From: Maribellus maritimus
GTDB taxonomy: Bacteria; Bacteroidota; Bacteroidia; Bacteroidales; Prolixibacteraceae
Direction of reading: 5' to 3'
Length of the DNA: 64,000 nt
Assembly (NCBI RefSeq): GCF_022267315.1
Contig: NZ_JAIKLE010000023.1
Span: 62,001-126,000, forward strand
The position numbers were made by a program, and so were the translations under genes. How positions within the stretch are numbered: the stretch's first letter is position 1; every line of letters begins with the position of its first letter. Of the stretch, positions 28,187 to 36,527 are shown piece by piece. The notes beneath the pieces are model-generated. The model saw only the letters and a list, made by a program, of their open reading frames with translations, was not told where the DNA came from and did no database searches.

Positions 28187-29476
28187 ATGAAAATCAAAAA
28201 CTGGGCTGGTAATGTAATTGTAACATCAAATTCAATTGAATATCCTGAAACTGAAGCGGATATTCAAAAGTTGGTGTTAAAAGCTGGAAATACAGGAAAA
28301 AAAATCAGGGTAATCGGTTCCGGACATTCATTTACAGAATTATGCCAGACAGCGCATTTTTTATTAAGCCTTGACAAATACCAGGGTCTGATTTCTGTGG
28401 ATAAAAACAGCTGTAAGGCAACGGTGAAAGCAGGAACCAAACTAAAGTTACTGGGAGAGCTTCTGTTTAAGGAAGGGCTTGCGATGCAAAACCTGGGTGA
28501 TATTGACGAGCAATCCATTGCAGGGACAATTAGCACAGGGACCCATGGCACAGGAATTTCTTTTGGTACCATAAGTACCCAGGTCATTGCACTAAAATTT
28601 ATCAACGGAAAAGGTGAAATTATAAACTGTTCTTTAACACAAAACGCTGAATTGTTCAGGGCTGCACAGGTTTCACTGGGCGCTCTGGGAGTCATTACCG
28701 AAGTGACATTACAATGTGTACCGGCATACAAACTTTTGCTTCAAAACCGGAAAGAATCGCTTAATGATGTATTGTCCACAATAGAAGAACGAAAAAGTGA
28801 GAATCGTAATTTCGAGTATTATTGGTTTCCATACACAAATACAACCTGGACAAAATCCTCCAATATTGCGCAAGATGGAGAACCGGACAAGGATAATTTT
28901 ATAAATTACCTTTTGGAACTATTGATAGAAAATTATTCCTTTAAAGCGCTTTGCGAGTATGCCAGATATTTTCCTTCGCAAAATAGAATTGTATCTAAAA
29001 TTGCAGCTCAGTCTGTTCCAACACTCAACAAATTGAACTATAGTCACAGGGTTTATACCACAATGAGACTGGTAAAATTTACTGAAATGGAATACAGTAT
29101 TCCGGCCGATGCCTATGGGGATGTAATGAAGGAAATAATAAAAAAGGTAAATTCCGGAAATTTCCCGATTCATTTTCCAATTGAAAACCGTTGGGTCAAA
29201 GCAGATGATATTTTTATGAGCCCGGCCTACAAACGTGATTCTGCTTACATCGCCTGCCACGTTTACCACAAAAAGGACAATACAAAATACTTTGAAGCGA
29301 TTGAATCTGTCTTCAAATCTTATGGTGGCCGGCCACATTGGGGAAAGGTAAATCGTTTGGACGCTAAAACAGCTGAAAATATTTACCCTGAATTTTCCAG
29401 GTTTAATAAAATTCGCAAAGAACAAGATCCGGACGGAATATTTACAAATGCTTATCTAAAGAAAATTTTAGGTTGA
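28187..29476 (+). CDS. FAD-dependent sugar-1,4-lactone oxidase (D-arabinono/L-gulono type)
   Basis: 429 aa. The FAD-binding PCMH domain covers about 10-180: RVIGSGHSFTELCQTAHFL, where H47 is the position that often carries covalent FAD, and GDIDEQSIAGTISTGTHGTG. The C-terminal ALO domain ends with the HWGK motif (about 384-387, RPHWGKVNRL). It has no signal peptide and is probably cytoplasmic or membrane-associated. The family oxidises aldonolactones or alditols at C2/C1 using oxygen or another acceptor. It is followed after 32 bp by a PLP-dependent enzyme on the same strand. Confidence 0.88.
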   Translation: MKIKNWAGNVIVTSNSIEYPETEADIQKLVLKAGNTGKKIRVIGSGHSFTELCQTAHFLLSLDKYQGLISVDKNSCKATVKAGTKLKLLGELLFKEGLAMQNLGDIDEQSIAGTISTGTHGTGISFGTISTQVIALKFINGKGEIINCSLTQNAELFRAAQVSLGALGVITEVTLQCVPAYKLLLQNRKESLNDVLSTIEERKSENRNFEYYWFPYTNTTWTKSSNIAQDGEPDKDNFINYLLELLIENYSFKALCEYARYFPSQNRIVSKIAAQSVPTLNKLNYSHRVYTTMRLVKFTEMEYSIPADAYGDVMKEIIKKVNSGNFPIHFPIENRWVKADDIFMSPAYKRDSAYIACHVYHKKDNTKYFEAIESVFKSYGGRPHWGKVNRLDAKTAENIYPEFSRFNKIRKEQDPDGIFTNAYLKKILG

Positions 29477-29508
29477 GAAAATCATAATTGTTTAAATCAG
29501 CTTTGATA

Positions 29509-30714
29509 ATGACTAACACTGAAAAATATTTCAAAACCATAAACTCGGCTTTAAAAAATCACCAAAGAGCGATTCCATGCTTGCTGGTTGATCTTGACAA
29601 GCTGGATAAAAACATAAAAATATTAAAATCAGACTTAAACCCCGATACAACATTTCGGGTAGTGGTTAAATCGCTACCTTCCTTTGAACTGATTTCTTAT
29701 GTGATGAAGAAAATGAATACCCATAAGCTCATGGTCTTTCATCAACCATTTTTAACCGACTTATCTCTGAAACTGGATAGAAGAGCGGATATCCTGTGGG
29801 GAAAACCAATGCCTGTAAAAACAGCGCAATATTATTATGATAATCTCCCCAAACAATTGAAAAATTTTGATCCTTACAGACAAATCCAATGGTTGGCAGA
29901 CACCGAATCGCGAATTCTGCAGTATATTGCCTTGGCTGAAAGACTGGGCAAACGCCTTCGTTTAAACCTTGAAATTGATGTTGGTCTGCACAGAGGAGGT
30001 TTTAGCGACTTCAAACAATTAAGACAAGCATTGGAATTATTGAAAATCCATGCCGAAAAAGTAGAGTTTAGTGGTTTTATGGGTTACGACCCTCACATTG
30101 TTAAAATACCTTCATTTATTCGCTCAAAGAAAAGATCACTGGAAATAAGCAGTAATTTTTATAGGCAGTGTAAATCAATCGTAGAAGAAGAGTTTCCGGA
30201 ACTTTGGAACAAAACTTTAACATTCAACGGAGCAGGAAGTCCAACAATCAATTTTCACAGCAAAATAGTTTCACCTCTAAACGATATTGCAGCCGGCTCA
30301 TGTTTGGTGATGCCAACTACATTTGATATCCCATCATTAGAAGCATACAGTCCGGCTTGTTTTATAGCCACACCTGTACTCAAAAAGTTTAGCGGAACCA
30401 ATTTACCTGGTTTGGAAAAATTAAAACCACTGCTAAATTTTGTATATCCCGGCAAGCGACAGTCGTTTTTTATTTACGGAGGCAATTGGAAAGCTGACTT
30501 TTACTATCCTGCAAAAATTAGTCAAAATAAAATTTTTGGTGCCTCGTCAAACCAAACGATGATAAATGCGTCAGAAACAAGCATTTTAGAGATTGATGAC
30601 TTTGTATTTTTACGCCCTCAGCAAAGCGAATTTGTTTTTCTGCAATTTGGCGAATTACTGCTAATCAGAAACCATAAATTAGCCGGTAGCTGGACTCTAC
30701 TCAAAAATTATTGA
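29509..30714 (+). CDS. DSD1-like PLP-dependent enzyme (D-threonine aldolase/alanine racemase fold)
   Basis: 401 aa from the ATG at 29509; an upstream in-frame TTG at 29488 is unlikely. The N-terminal alanine-racemase-type barrel has the probable PLP lysine in FRVVVKSLPS and shows LRLNLEIDVGLHRGGFSD and VEFSGFMGYDPH. The C-terminal beta domain contains ASSNQTMINA and ends RNHKLAGSWTLLKNY. Relatives are D-threonine aldolases, D-serine dehydratases and amino acid deaminases; the activity here cannot be fixed. The pairing with the lactone oxidase, 32 bp apart, suggests a shared pathway. Confidence 0.82.
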   Translation: MTNTEKYFKTINSALKNHQRAIPCLLVDLDKLDKNIKILKSDLNPDTTFRVVVKSLPSFELISYVMKKMNTHKLMVFHQPFLTDLSLKLDRRADILWGKPMPVKTAQYYYDNLPKQLKNFDPYRQIQWLADTESRILQYIALAERLGKRLRLNLEIDVGLHRGGFSDFKQLRQALELLKIHAEKVEFSGFMGYDPHIVKIPSFIRSKKRSLEISSNFYRQCKSIVEEEFPELWNKTLTFNGAGSPTINFHSKIVSPLNDIAAGSCLVMPTTFDIPSLEAYSPACFIATPVLKKFSGTNLPGLEKLKPLLNFVYPGKRQSFFIYGGNWKADFYYPAKISQNKIFGASSNQTMINASETSILEIDDFVFLRPQQSEFVFLQFGELLLIRNHKLAGSWTLLKNY

Positions 30715-30897
30715 ATCCGTATTTTATAACCGTGCGCACTTCCAAAACACAATCATTTATGAACCAATACTTTAAAAATAATAAAGTATCGAGATAAATT
30801 ATTTTCAACTTGTATACCTTTAAAACAAACCCTTTGTGTAATTTGTTGCTTGTTAGAAAAGCTCTCAAAATAATCGAATTTAAAGCAAAAGGCTTTT

Positions 30898-31311
30898 ATG
30901 AAAACTGCAGGCTACTCAGGAACAACATTGGCAAAAAAGCTGGGCATCAAAAATGGATTCAAAATAAAAATTGTTAGTGCGCCAAACAATTATTTCTCAT
31001 TGTTTGCTGATCTGCCAACCGATATCAAAGAAATAAACGATACAGAAATTAAAAAAAATTTTATCCATCTTTTTGTTCGCAGTCAGTTGGAGTTAGAAAG
31101 TAGCATAGCCCAAATAAAAAAAGAGTTGACACAAAACGGAATGCTTTGGATTTCGTGGCCAAAAAAATCGGCAAAAACCGGAAGCGACCTTAACGGAAAC
31201 ATTGTTCGTGAAACCGGAATTAAAAACGGATTCGTCGATATAAAAGTATGTGCAGTTAGCGAAATATGGTCGGGACTAAAATTTGTTATTCCCCTGAATA
31301 AACGAAAATAA
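30898..31311 (+). CDS. DUF3052 family protein
   Basis: 137 aa, soluble. Opens AGYSGTTLAKKLGIKNGFKI, the typical start of DUF3052 proteins, then FVRSQLELESSIAQIKKELT, GMLWISWPKKSAKTGSDLNG and the closing IWSGLKFVIPLNKRK. The function of the family is unknown. It lies 183 bp after the PLP enzyme and 43 bp before the secreted hypothetical gene; co-transcription with the latter is possible. Confidence 0.85.
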   Translation: MKTAGYSGTTLAKKLGIKNGFKIKIVSAPNNYFSLFADLPTDIKEINDTEIKKNFIHLFVRSQLELESSIAQIKKELTQNGMLWISWPKKSAKTGSDLNGNIVRETGIKNGFVDIKVCAVSEIWSGLKFVIPLNKRK

Positions 31312-31354
31312 AACAAATCAATCATTCAAATTAATAATAATGAAATTTCAACTT

Positions 31355-32137
31355 ATGAAAAACAAAATTTTTAGCGTAATCATTACTGTCTTCATTGGTA
31401 TTGAAGCGTTTGCACAAACCGGAGAAAACGAAGCAGGAAAAAACAAATATTATCAACTTTATGAAGGTTCTGAAAATTCAGGTAAGTACAGAGTTGAGTT
31501 AAGTTCAGACATTGATTCCACCTGGAATAAGTGGTCCAATGATGGATACAACTTTGGTTTCGACAAAAACATAACGCCAATGTATACCAATGTAAATGGA
31601 ATATTAAGTACAAACTACATGATCCAGGTTAGAGGAAACGAAAACGAATGGGGCAAAAAAAGGTGGGGATACCATGTTTTTGAAGGCTATGCCAAAGACG
31701 ATAAATCCAGAATTACAATGCTTGTTAATAAACATGTTGAGGTTGACAAGCCGGTTGCAGAAATGTACTATTACGGAACGGTCTACAACCATTCTGAAAG
31801 CGCATACAACTGGCTTCGAATTGGCTCCGATGTCAAACAACATTCTTTTTTATTTAGTCGCGACAAAGCTATTTTTTATGGTTCGCTCAAACTCTCAAAT
31901 GCTTTAACACTGGGAAGAATAGGATATGATAACATAAGGTCGCAAGCCCCCGAAGGTGACGACGAAAAAAATTCAGAGGAAAGTGCCATGTATGTGAATT
32001 ATAAAGCACTAAAAAACAGCGAAGACGGAACAATTTTTTATGATAAAGACAATAACATTGTTGTTATAAAAATTGAAGGAGAATGGAGAAAAATCGCCAC
32101 TGAAGCTTTACCTCAGGGAGTTAGTTACGATTTTTAA
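31355..32137 (+). CDS. Secreted hypothetical protein
   Basis: 260 aa from the ATG at 31355; an ATG at 31340 adds five residues. The signal peptide is KNKIFSVIITVFIGIEAFAQ. The mature part is polar and beta-rich with many Asn, Tyr and Trp (TWNKWSNDGYNFGFDKN, YYYGTVYNHSESAYNWLRIG). The C-terminus (AMYVNYKALKNSEDGTIFYD, KDNNIVVIKIEGEWRKIA) resembles tail-fibre-like repeats in Bacteroidota surface proteins, but the match is loose. No function is proposed. Confidence 0.65.
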   Translation: MKNKIFSVIITVFIGIEAFAQTGENEAGKNKYYQLYEGSENSGKYRVELSSDIDSTWNKWSNDGYNFGFDKNITPMYTNVNGILSTNYMIQVRGNENEWGKKRWGYHVFEGYAKDDKSRITMLVNKHVEVDKPVAEMYYYGTVYNHSESAYNWLRIGSDVKQHSFLFSRDKAIFYGSLKLSNALTLGRIGYDNIRSQAPEGDDEKNSEESAMYVNYKALKNSEDGTIFYDKDNNIVVIKIEGEWRKIATEALPQGVSYDF

Positions 32138-32191
32138 ACCAAATAAATCGGAAGGTTTAAAATCATATATATATAATTTAAAATCAGAACG

Positions 32192-32869
32192 ATGCATATT
32201 ACAGAACTCACCCTCTTGACCAACAATATTTCAGAAACAACACACTTTTATCATAACCTGCTGGGTTTTGAAGTTGCAGATAAAAACACAAGCGAAGTGT
32301 CGTTTAAAGCAGGAAGTACAAAATTAATTTTCAAAAAAACAGATCACGACAATCCTGTTTATCATTTTACATTTAACATTCCGAATAACAAATACGAGGA
32401 AGCTTTCAAAATCATTGATAATTCCATTGGTGTTTTCACCTCAGTTGAAGACGGAGCAAGGATTTTTGAGTTCGCCAATTGGAATGCAAAATCTTTCTAT
32501 TTTCACGATAACAACAACAATATTCTTGAATGTATTGCACGTTTTGATTTAAACAACCAGATTAATCACCCTTTTAAAAACACCGACATTCAATCCATCA
32601 GCGAGATTGGAATTAATGTTGACGATGTTCATACTGAAGGGCAAAAAATTATAAAAGAATATAAGCTGGACTATTTTCAGAAACAAAAACCCAGGGAAGA
32701 TTTTGCCGTTATTGGCGACGACAACGGACTATTAATACTGGGATTAAATAATCGTATTTGGTTTCCAACAAACCAACGGGGCAAAAAACACTATACAAAA
32801 ATCAAGTTTGAAGTTAACGGAAAGATTAGCGAAGTTGAGTATCCGCAACCGCGAAATAAACAACTTTAA
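32192..32869 (+). CDS. VOC (glyoxalase/bleomycin-resistance) family protein
   Basis: 225 aa, soluble. The N-terminal half is one VOC module (HITELTLLTNNISETTHFYH, NLLGFEVADKNTSEVSFKAG, SFYFHDNNNNILECIARFDL). The second half (about 125-215) looks like a diverged second module (SISEIGINVDDVHTEGQKII, FAVIGDDNGLLILG). VOC proteins are small metal-dependent enzymes or resistance proteins; no substrate is apparent. It lies 54 bp after the secreted hypothetical gene and 30 bp before the GNAT gene. Confidence 0.85.
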   Translation: MHITELTLLTNNISETTHFYHNLLGFEVADKNTSEVSFKAGSTKLIFKKTDHDNPVYHFTFNIPNNKYEEAFKIIDNSIGVFTSVEDGARIFEFANWNAKSFYFHDNNNNILECIARFDLNNQINHPFKNTDIQSISEIGINVDDVHTEGQKIIKEYKLDYFQKQKPREDFAVIGDDNGLLILGLNNRIWFPTNQRGKKHYTKIKFEVNGKISEVEYPQPRNKQL

Positions 32870-32877
32870 TACCTTTG
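32870..32877 (+). promoter_or_regulatory. Candidate -7 element before the GNAT gene
   Basis: TACCTTTG fits TAnnTTTG and overlaps the VOC stop region, 22 nt before the ATG at 32900. A second match, TATTTTTG, lies just downstream. Confidence 0.3.
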
Positions 32878-32899
32878 TAAAACATATTTTTGCCTCGTT

Positions 32900-33361
32900 A
32901 TGGAAATCAAAATTCAACCAGCTTTAATAGACGACTTAAAACAAATTTTGCAGCTGCAAAATGACTGCTACCAAAGCGAAGCAAAAATTTATGCCAATTT
33001 CGACATTCCTCCCCTCACCCAAAGTTTGAAATCACTTGAAGAAGACTTTAACAGGCAAACTATCTTAAAAGCCGAATTGGGAGGAAAACCAGTGGCATCG
33101 GTCCGTGCATTCAGGGAAAACGGAACCTGTTTTATTGGCCGCTTAATTGTAAAAGAAGATTTTCAAAATAGAGGAATTGGGAGAAAAATGATAAAAGCTA
33201 TTGAAGCAGTATTTTCTGATTGTTACCGTTATGAACTTTTTACCGGTTTCAAAAGTGTAAAAAATCTGAATTTATACCACAAACTGGGGTACAGAGAATT
33301 TAAAAGGCACAAAGAAAATGAAAAACTTACCATTGTATTTCTTGAAAAAATAAAACGCTAA
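32900..33361 (+). CDS. GNAT family N-acetyltransferase
   Basis: 153 aa, soluble. The acetyl-CoA binding segment is FIGRLIVKEDFQNRGIGRKM (about 83-102, with the Q/RxxGxG/A signature), followed by IKAIEAVF. The C-terminal YHKLGYREFKRHKENEKLTI is typical of GNATs. It transfers an acetyl group to an unknown amine. It ends 8 bp before the stop of the convergent Mut7-C gene. Confidence 0.9.
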   Translation: MEIKIQPALIDDLKQILQLQNDCYQSEAKIYANFDIPPLTQSLKSLEEDFNRQTILKAELGGKPVASVRAFRENGTCFIGRLIVKEDFQNRGIGRKMIKAIEAVFSDCYRYELFTGFKSVKNLNLYHKLGYREFKRHKENEKLTIVFLEKIKR

Positions 33362-33369
33362 ATAAAAAA

Positions 33370-34155
33370 CTATTTTGCTTTTAATCTTTCCAGCCATTTG
33401 TTTATACGTTCGAAATGTGAACCTTCCCAGTAAACATTACTACATCCTGTGCACTCCCAGAAGGAATCGAATATTTGAAGTGTATCCTGAGGAACTCTGC
33501 CTGTAGCTTCAGCTTTTTGAATCGCCCGCAAGCTACCGTTGCAATTGGAACAACGCGAAAAAGGGCGAAACTGATTTTGAAGTTGAAACCTTTCGATTAT
33601 TTCTTTTAGCTGAATTTTAGGATTGTCGTTTCGTAGCCAATACCCATGAGTAACTTTACTGTGTTTCAGCACTCCTTTGTCGCGGGTTAAAATAATTCGT
33701 TTCTCATTTACAGCAATCTCAACTATTTCATCATCTTCCAAATTATTTCTAAATACAGAATCGAAACCTAATAGCCTTAACTTTCTTGCGAGTTTACCAA
33801 GGTTCACATCTATAACAAATTGCGTTTTTCGAAGTGGCTCCGGCCGGAGGCGAATCACAGAAGAAATATCAAATGTTTCGAAAGCCGGGTAAACCGAAAC
33901 TTTTTCATTGCCTTTTAATAAAAATCCAAATGGAACCGATTCTCCATTCACAAGAATCAAATCAATTTCAGCATGAGGAACTCCAATTGTTTCTACAACA
34001 TTTTTTATAGAAGGTGTTCCTGTAAATGAAAAAGAAAAGATTGTTTTTTTCCATTCTTTGGGTAAAAAATCATTGAGTTCCTCATAAAACCGAAATTTGG
34101 AAGATCGGATAACAGATGTATGGCTATCAACAATATTTGGCTTCACTTCCTTCAT
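33370..34155 (-). CDS. Mut7-C RNase domain protein with N-terminal ubiquitin-like Mut7-C domain
   Basis: 261 aa from the ATG at 34155. Longer in-frame starts would overlap the divergent SGNH gene. The N-terminus (SKFRFYEELNDFLPKEWKKT, TGTPSIKNVVETIGVPHAEI) fits the ubiquitin-Mut7-C domain. The C-terminal half is a PIN-like Mut7-C RNase domain (QFVIDVNLGKLARKLRLLGF, then EIAVNEKRIILTRDKGVL, carrying Asp residues expected at the metal site) ending in a zinc ribbon (CSNCNG and CTGCSN). The family is thought to cut RNA; the target is unknown. Confidence 0.88.
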   Translation of the reverse strand: MKEVKPNIVDSHTSVIRSSKFRFYEELNDFLPKEWKKTIFSFSFTGTPSIKNVVETIGVPHAEIDLILVNGESVPFGFLLKGNEKVSVYPAFETFDISSVIRLRPEPLRKTQFVIDVNLGKLARKLRLLGFDSVFRNNLEDDEIVEIAVNEKRIILTRDKGVLKHSKVTHGYWLRNDNPKIQLKEIIERFQLQNQFRPFSRCSNCNGSLRAIQKAEATGRVPQDTLQIFDSFWECTGCSNVYWEGSHFERINKWLERLKAK

Positions 34156-34259
34156 AAGTAAAATGAATGAATGGATTAAATTTAGCGCATTTTCGCGAAA
34201 ATCAAGGTTTGCCCGCCAATGTTTACTACTTTTATCTTTCAGAATCAACACTTTTAAGC

Positions 34260-34943
34260 ATGAAAAAAGTATTCGCCCTTTGTATTCTTGTTTTTTGGGG
34301 AGCATTTACTTTTGCTCAAAATTCTCAATTAAAAATACTTGCCATCGGCGATTCCAACGGTGAGTTTAATTTTGGCTGGGTGGCGCAGTTAAAAAAAATC
34401 CGTTTAAACGATAGAATTGTAAACACAGCCATTTCGGGGAATACAATTGGTTTTGATAATTTAGACAGAAAGGAATTAAATAGCCTTCGGAATGTAAATT
34501 CCTACCTGAACAAAGGAGATACTGAGTTAGGCGGAATGGATGTTATTCTAATAATGCTTGGGACCAACGACTGCAAAGCGGTTTTTTCCGATAGTTTAAA
34601 ACAAGTTCCACTAAACATGGAAAGACTGATTTTAAAAATAAAACAACACAGTATTTACAGGCAATACCGACCCCAAATTTTTATCGTTTCACCTCCGCCG
34701 TTCGGCCCTCCCGAAATGCTGATAGCAAAATACAAAGGTGGCGCCAAAAGAATTAAGTATTTACAAAGAAAATTCAAAAAAACAGCCCGCAAAGAAAATT
34801 GTGTTTTTATAGATATCTATTCTGAAATAAAAGACACTTTCAAAAATATTACTTCCGACGGGATTCATTTAACTCCTGACGGACAACTACAAATAGCTAA
34901 AATTATCAGTTTAAAAGTTGACAATCGGATGCAAAAGAATTGA
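34260..34943 (+). CDS. Secreted SGNH/GDSL hydrolase
   Basis: 227 aa from the ATG at 34260, which gives a signal peptide KKVFALCILVFWGAFTFAQ; upstream in-frame ATG 34167 would bury it. The four SGNH blocks are visible: catalytic Ser in AIGDSN (S32), Gly in NTAISGNTIG, Asn in MLGTNDCK (N103), and the Asp/His pair in SDGIHLTPDG (D200, H203). It is an esterase or lipase acting in the periplasm; related proteins deacetylate glycans. It is divergent from the Mut7-C gene with 104 bp between starts. Confidence 0.92.
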   Translation: MKKVFALCILVFWGAFTFAQNSQLKILAIGDSNGEFNFGWVAQLKKIRLNDRIVNTAISGNTIGFDNLDRKELNSLRNVNSYLNKGDTELGGMDVILIMLGTNDCKAVFSDSLKQVPLNMERLILKIKQHSIYRQYRPQIFIVSPPPFGPPEMLIAKYKGGAKRIKYLQRKFKKTARKENCVFIDIYSEIKDTFKNITSDGIHLTPDGQLQIAKIISLKVDNRMQKN

Positions 34944-34960
34944 TGATTGGCTGGATTTTG

Positions 34961-34983
34961 ATTCAGCTTAATAAGCTGAATTT
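34961..34983 (+). terminator. Probable terminator after the SGNH gene
   Basis: TTCAGCTT (34962-34969) pairs perfectly with AAGCTGAA (34973-34980), 3-nt loop, then TTT. The T run is short. Confidence 0.5.
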
Positions 34984-35118
34984 CATTCTGCAGCCGAATT
35001 GCATTTACAGCCTAAAATAGCAGTTTCCACCTCGCTTTTCTGTGAAGAGCGGGCAGAAACCACTATAACTTTTAAAATCTATCAAATTGTGCGAAGTAAA
35101 AAAATGAAAACTAAAATC

Positions 35119-36489
35119 CTATTTTAGAAAAACTTCTATTACCGGTATTTCAACGTTAGGTTTAACTACCGGCAAGAGGAGTGTTATATCATTTTGTTCT
35201 GTTTTAGGTTGAAAATGACCGGAGGGTTCCAAAATAGATATTTCGGAAGCATCATGGAGAAACTGTACATACTTTAGTTTGTCTTTATACCCATGCAAAA
35301 CAAGATGTCGTGTTGGATAATCAATTAGATGAATATAAAGACGCTTTGTTTCTGGATTGTATGTAAGCACAGTATTTGCAGGAGCATCAAAGTCTTCAGG
35401 GGCTTCTGTACAGCCATAAATCGAACGGCTGTTGTACTTCATCCACTCTCCTACCTTATCCAGTGCTGAATTTGCACGATAATCAATATATCCCCTTGCC
35501 GTTGGTCCTACATTTAACAGCACATTTCCTCCTTTACTAACCGACTCAATCAGCAATCCCAGCAATTGTCTGTTATCTTTCCAGGTATATTCATCACGGT
35601 AATACCCCCATGAATCAGCAAGGGTTTGACAAGTTTCCCACGGCACTTTTTTCCCATCAATCTCGGGCCATTTTTGTACTTTATACTGCTCTGCTCCTGT
35701 AAAATCCCATCCACCTTCATATTCTTTTAAATCGAGGCGATCGTTTACAATAATTCCCGGCTGAAGTTCGCGTACCATTTTTAACAGCTCAACAGAGCCC
35801 CAGTCATCGCGATCTTTTCCAAATTCCATTGGAAAAGAATAATCGAGCCACAAAATATCAATCTTCCCGTAATTGCTAAGAATTTCACGAACCTGATTTT
35901 TCAGATATTCACGATAAACAGCCATATCGCGATTTTTATTTAGTTTCGCATATTCTTCTTTTGTCTGTTTTTCCGGGGTTTGCGGATGACTAACGTCAAT
36001 GGTATAATCCGGATGATGCCAATCGAGAAGAGAATAATAAAAACCAATTCTCAATCCTTCCGCTCTGAATGCATCTACCCATTCTTTAATAATATCTTTT
36101 CCGTAGGGTGTATTGGTAACTTTGTAATCAGTATATTCTGAATCAAACATACAAAACCCTTCGTGATGTTTGCTTGTGATCACCGCGTATTTCATGCCTG
36201 CTGCTTTTGCTTTTTTGGCCCATTCATAAGGGTTAAACAGGTCTGGATTAAAAATTTCAAAATATTTATCGTATTCTTCATTTGTCAGATGTTCGGTACT
36301 TTTCACCCATTCGTGACGTGCTGCCTGAGCGTACAATCCCCAATGTATAAACATGCCGAACCGGGCATCTGTCCACCATTCAAGCCGCTCTTCTTTTCCG
36401 GTTTCTGATTCGTCCCAAATCTTTTTCTGGGAAAAAGTATTCTGAGTCATAATCAGGCTTAACAAAAAAATAAAAACTGTTCTTTTCAT
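35119..36489 (-). CDS. Glycoside hydrolase family 29 alpha-L-fucosidase
   Basis: 456 aa with a signal peptide (about 1-20, ending NTFSQ). The GH29 barrel shows DARFGMFIHWGLYAQAARHE, YAVITSKHHEGFCMFDSEYT and GFYYSLLDWHHPDY. The catalytic nucleophile is D216 in DILWLDYSFP. A C-terminal beta-sandwich (about 365-456) completes it. It releases alpha-linked L-fucose from glycan ends in the periplasm. It is the last gene of PUL 2, 38 bp after the DUF4838 gene, and so helps define the substrate as fucose-containing. Confidence 0.94.
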   Translation of the reverse strand: MKRTVFIFLLSLIMTQNTFSQKKIWDESETGKEERLEWWTDARFGMFIHWGLYAQAARHEWVKSTEHLTNEEYDKYFEIFNPDLFNPYEWAKKAKAAGMKYAVITSKHHEGFCMFDSEYTDYKVTNTPYGKDIIKEWVDAFRAEGLRIGFYYSLLDWHHPDYTIDVSHPQTPEKQTKEEYAKLNKNRDMAVYREYLKNQVREILSNYGKIDILWLDYSFPMEFGKDRDDWGSVELLKMVRELQPGIIVNDRLDLKEYEGGWDFTGAEQYKVQKWPEIDGKKVPWETCQTLADSWGYYRDEYTWKDNRQLLGLLIESVSKGGNVLLNVGPTARGYIDYRANSALDKVGEWMKYNSRSIYGCTEAPEDFDAPANTVLTYNPETKRLYIHLIDYPTRHLVLHGYKDKLKYVQFLHDASEISILEPSGHFQPKTEQNDITLLLPVVKPNVEIPVIEVFLK

Positions 36490-36527
36490 AATATAATTTG
36501 TTTTTGCTTTTTAGAAAAATCATAAAA

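Noticed and set aside
36163-36408. Plus-strand frames inside the fucosidase and other large minus-strand genes
   Set aside because: They are antisense shadows of strongly supported genes and show no domain signal.
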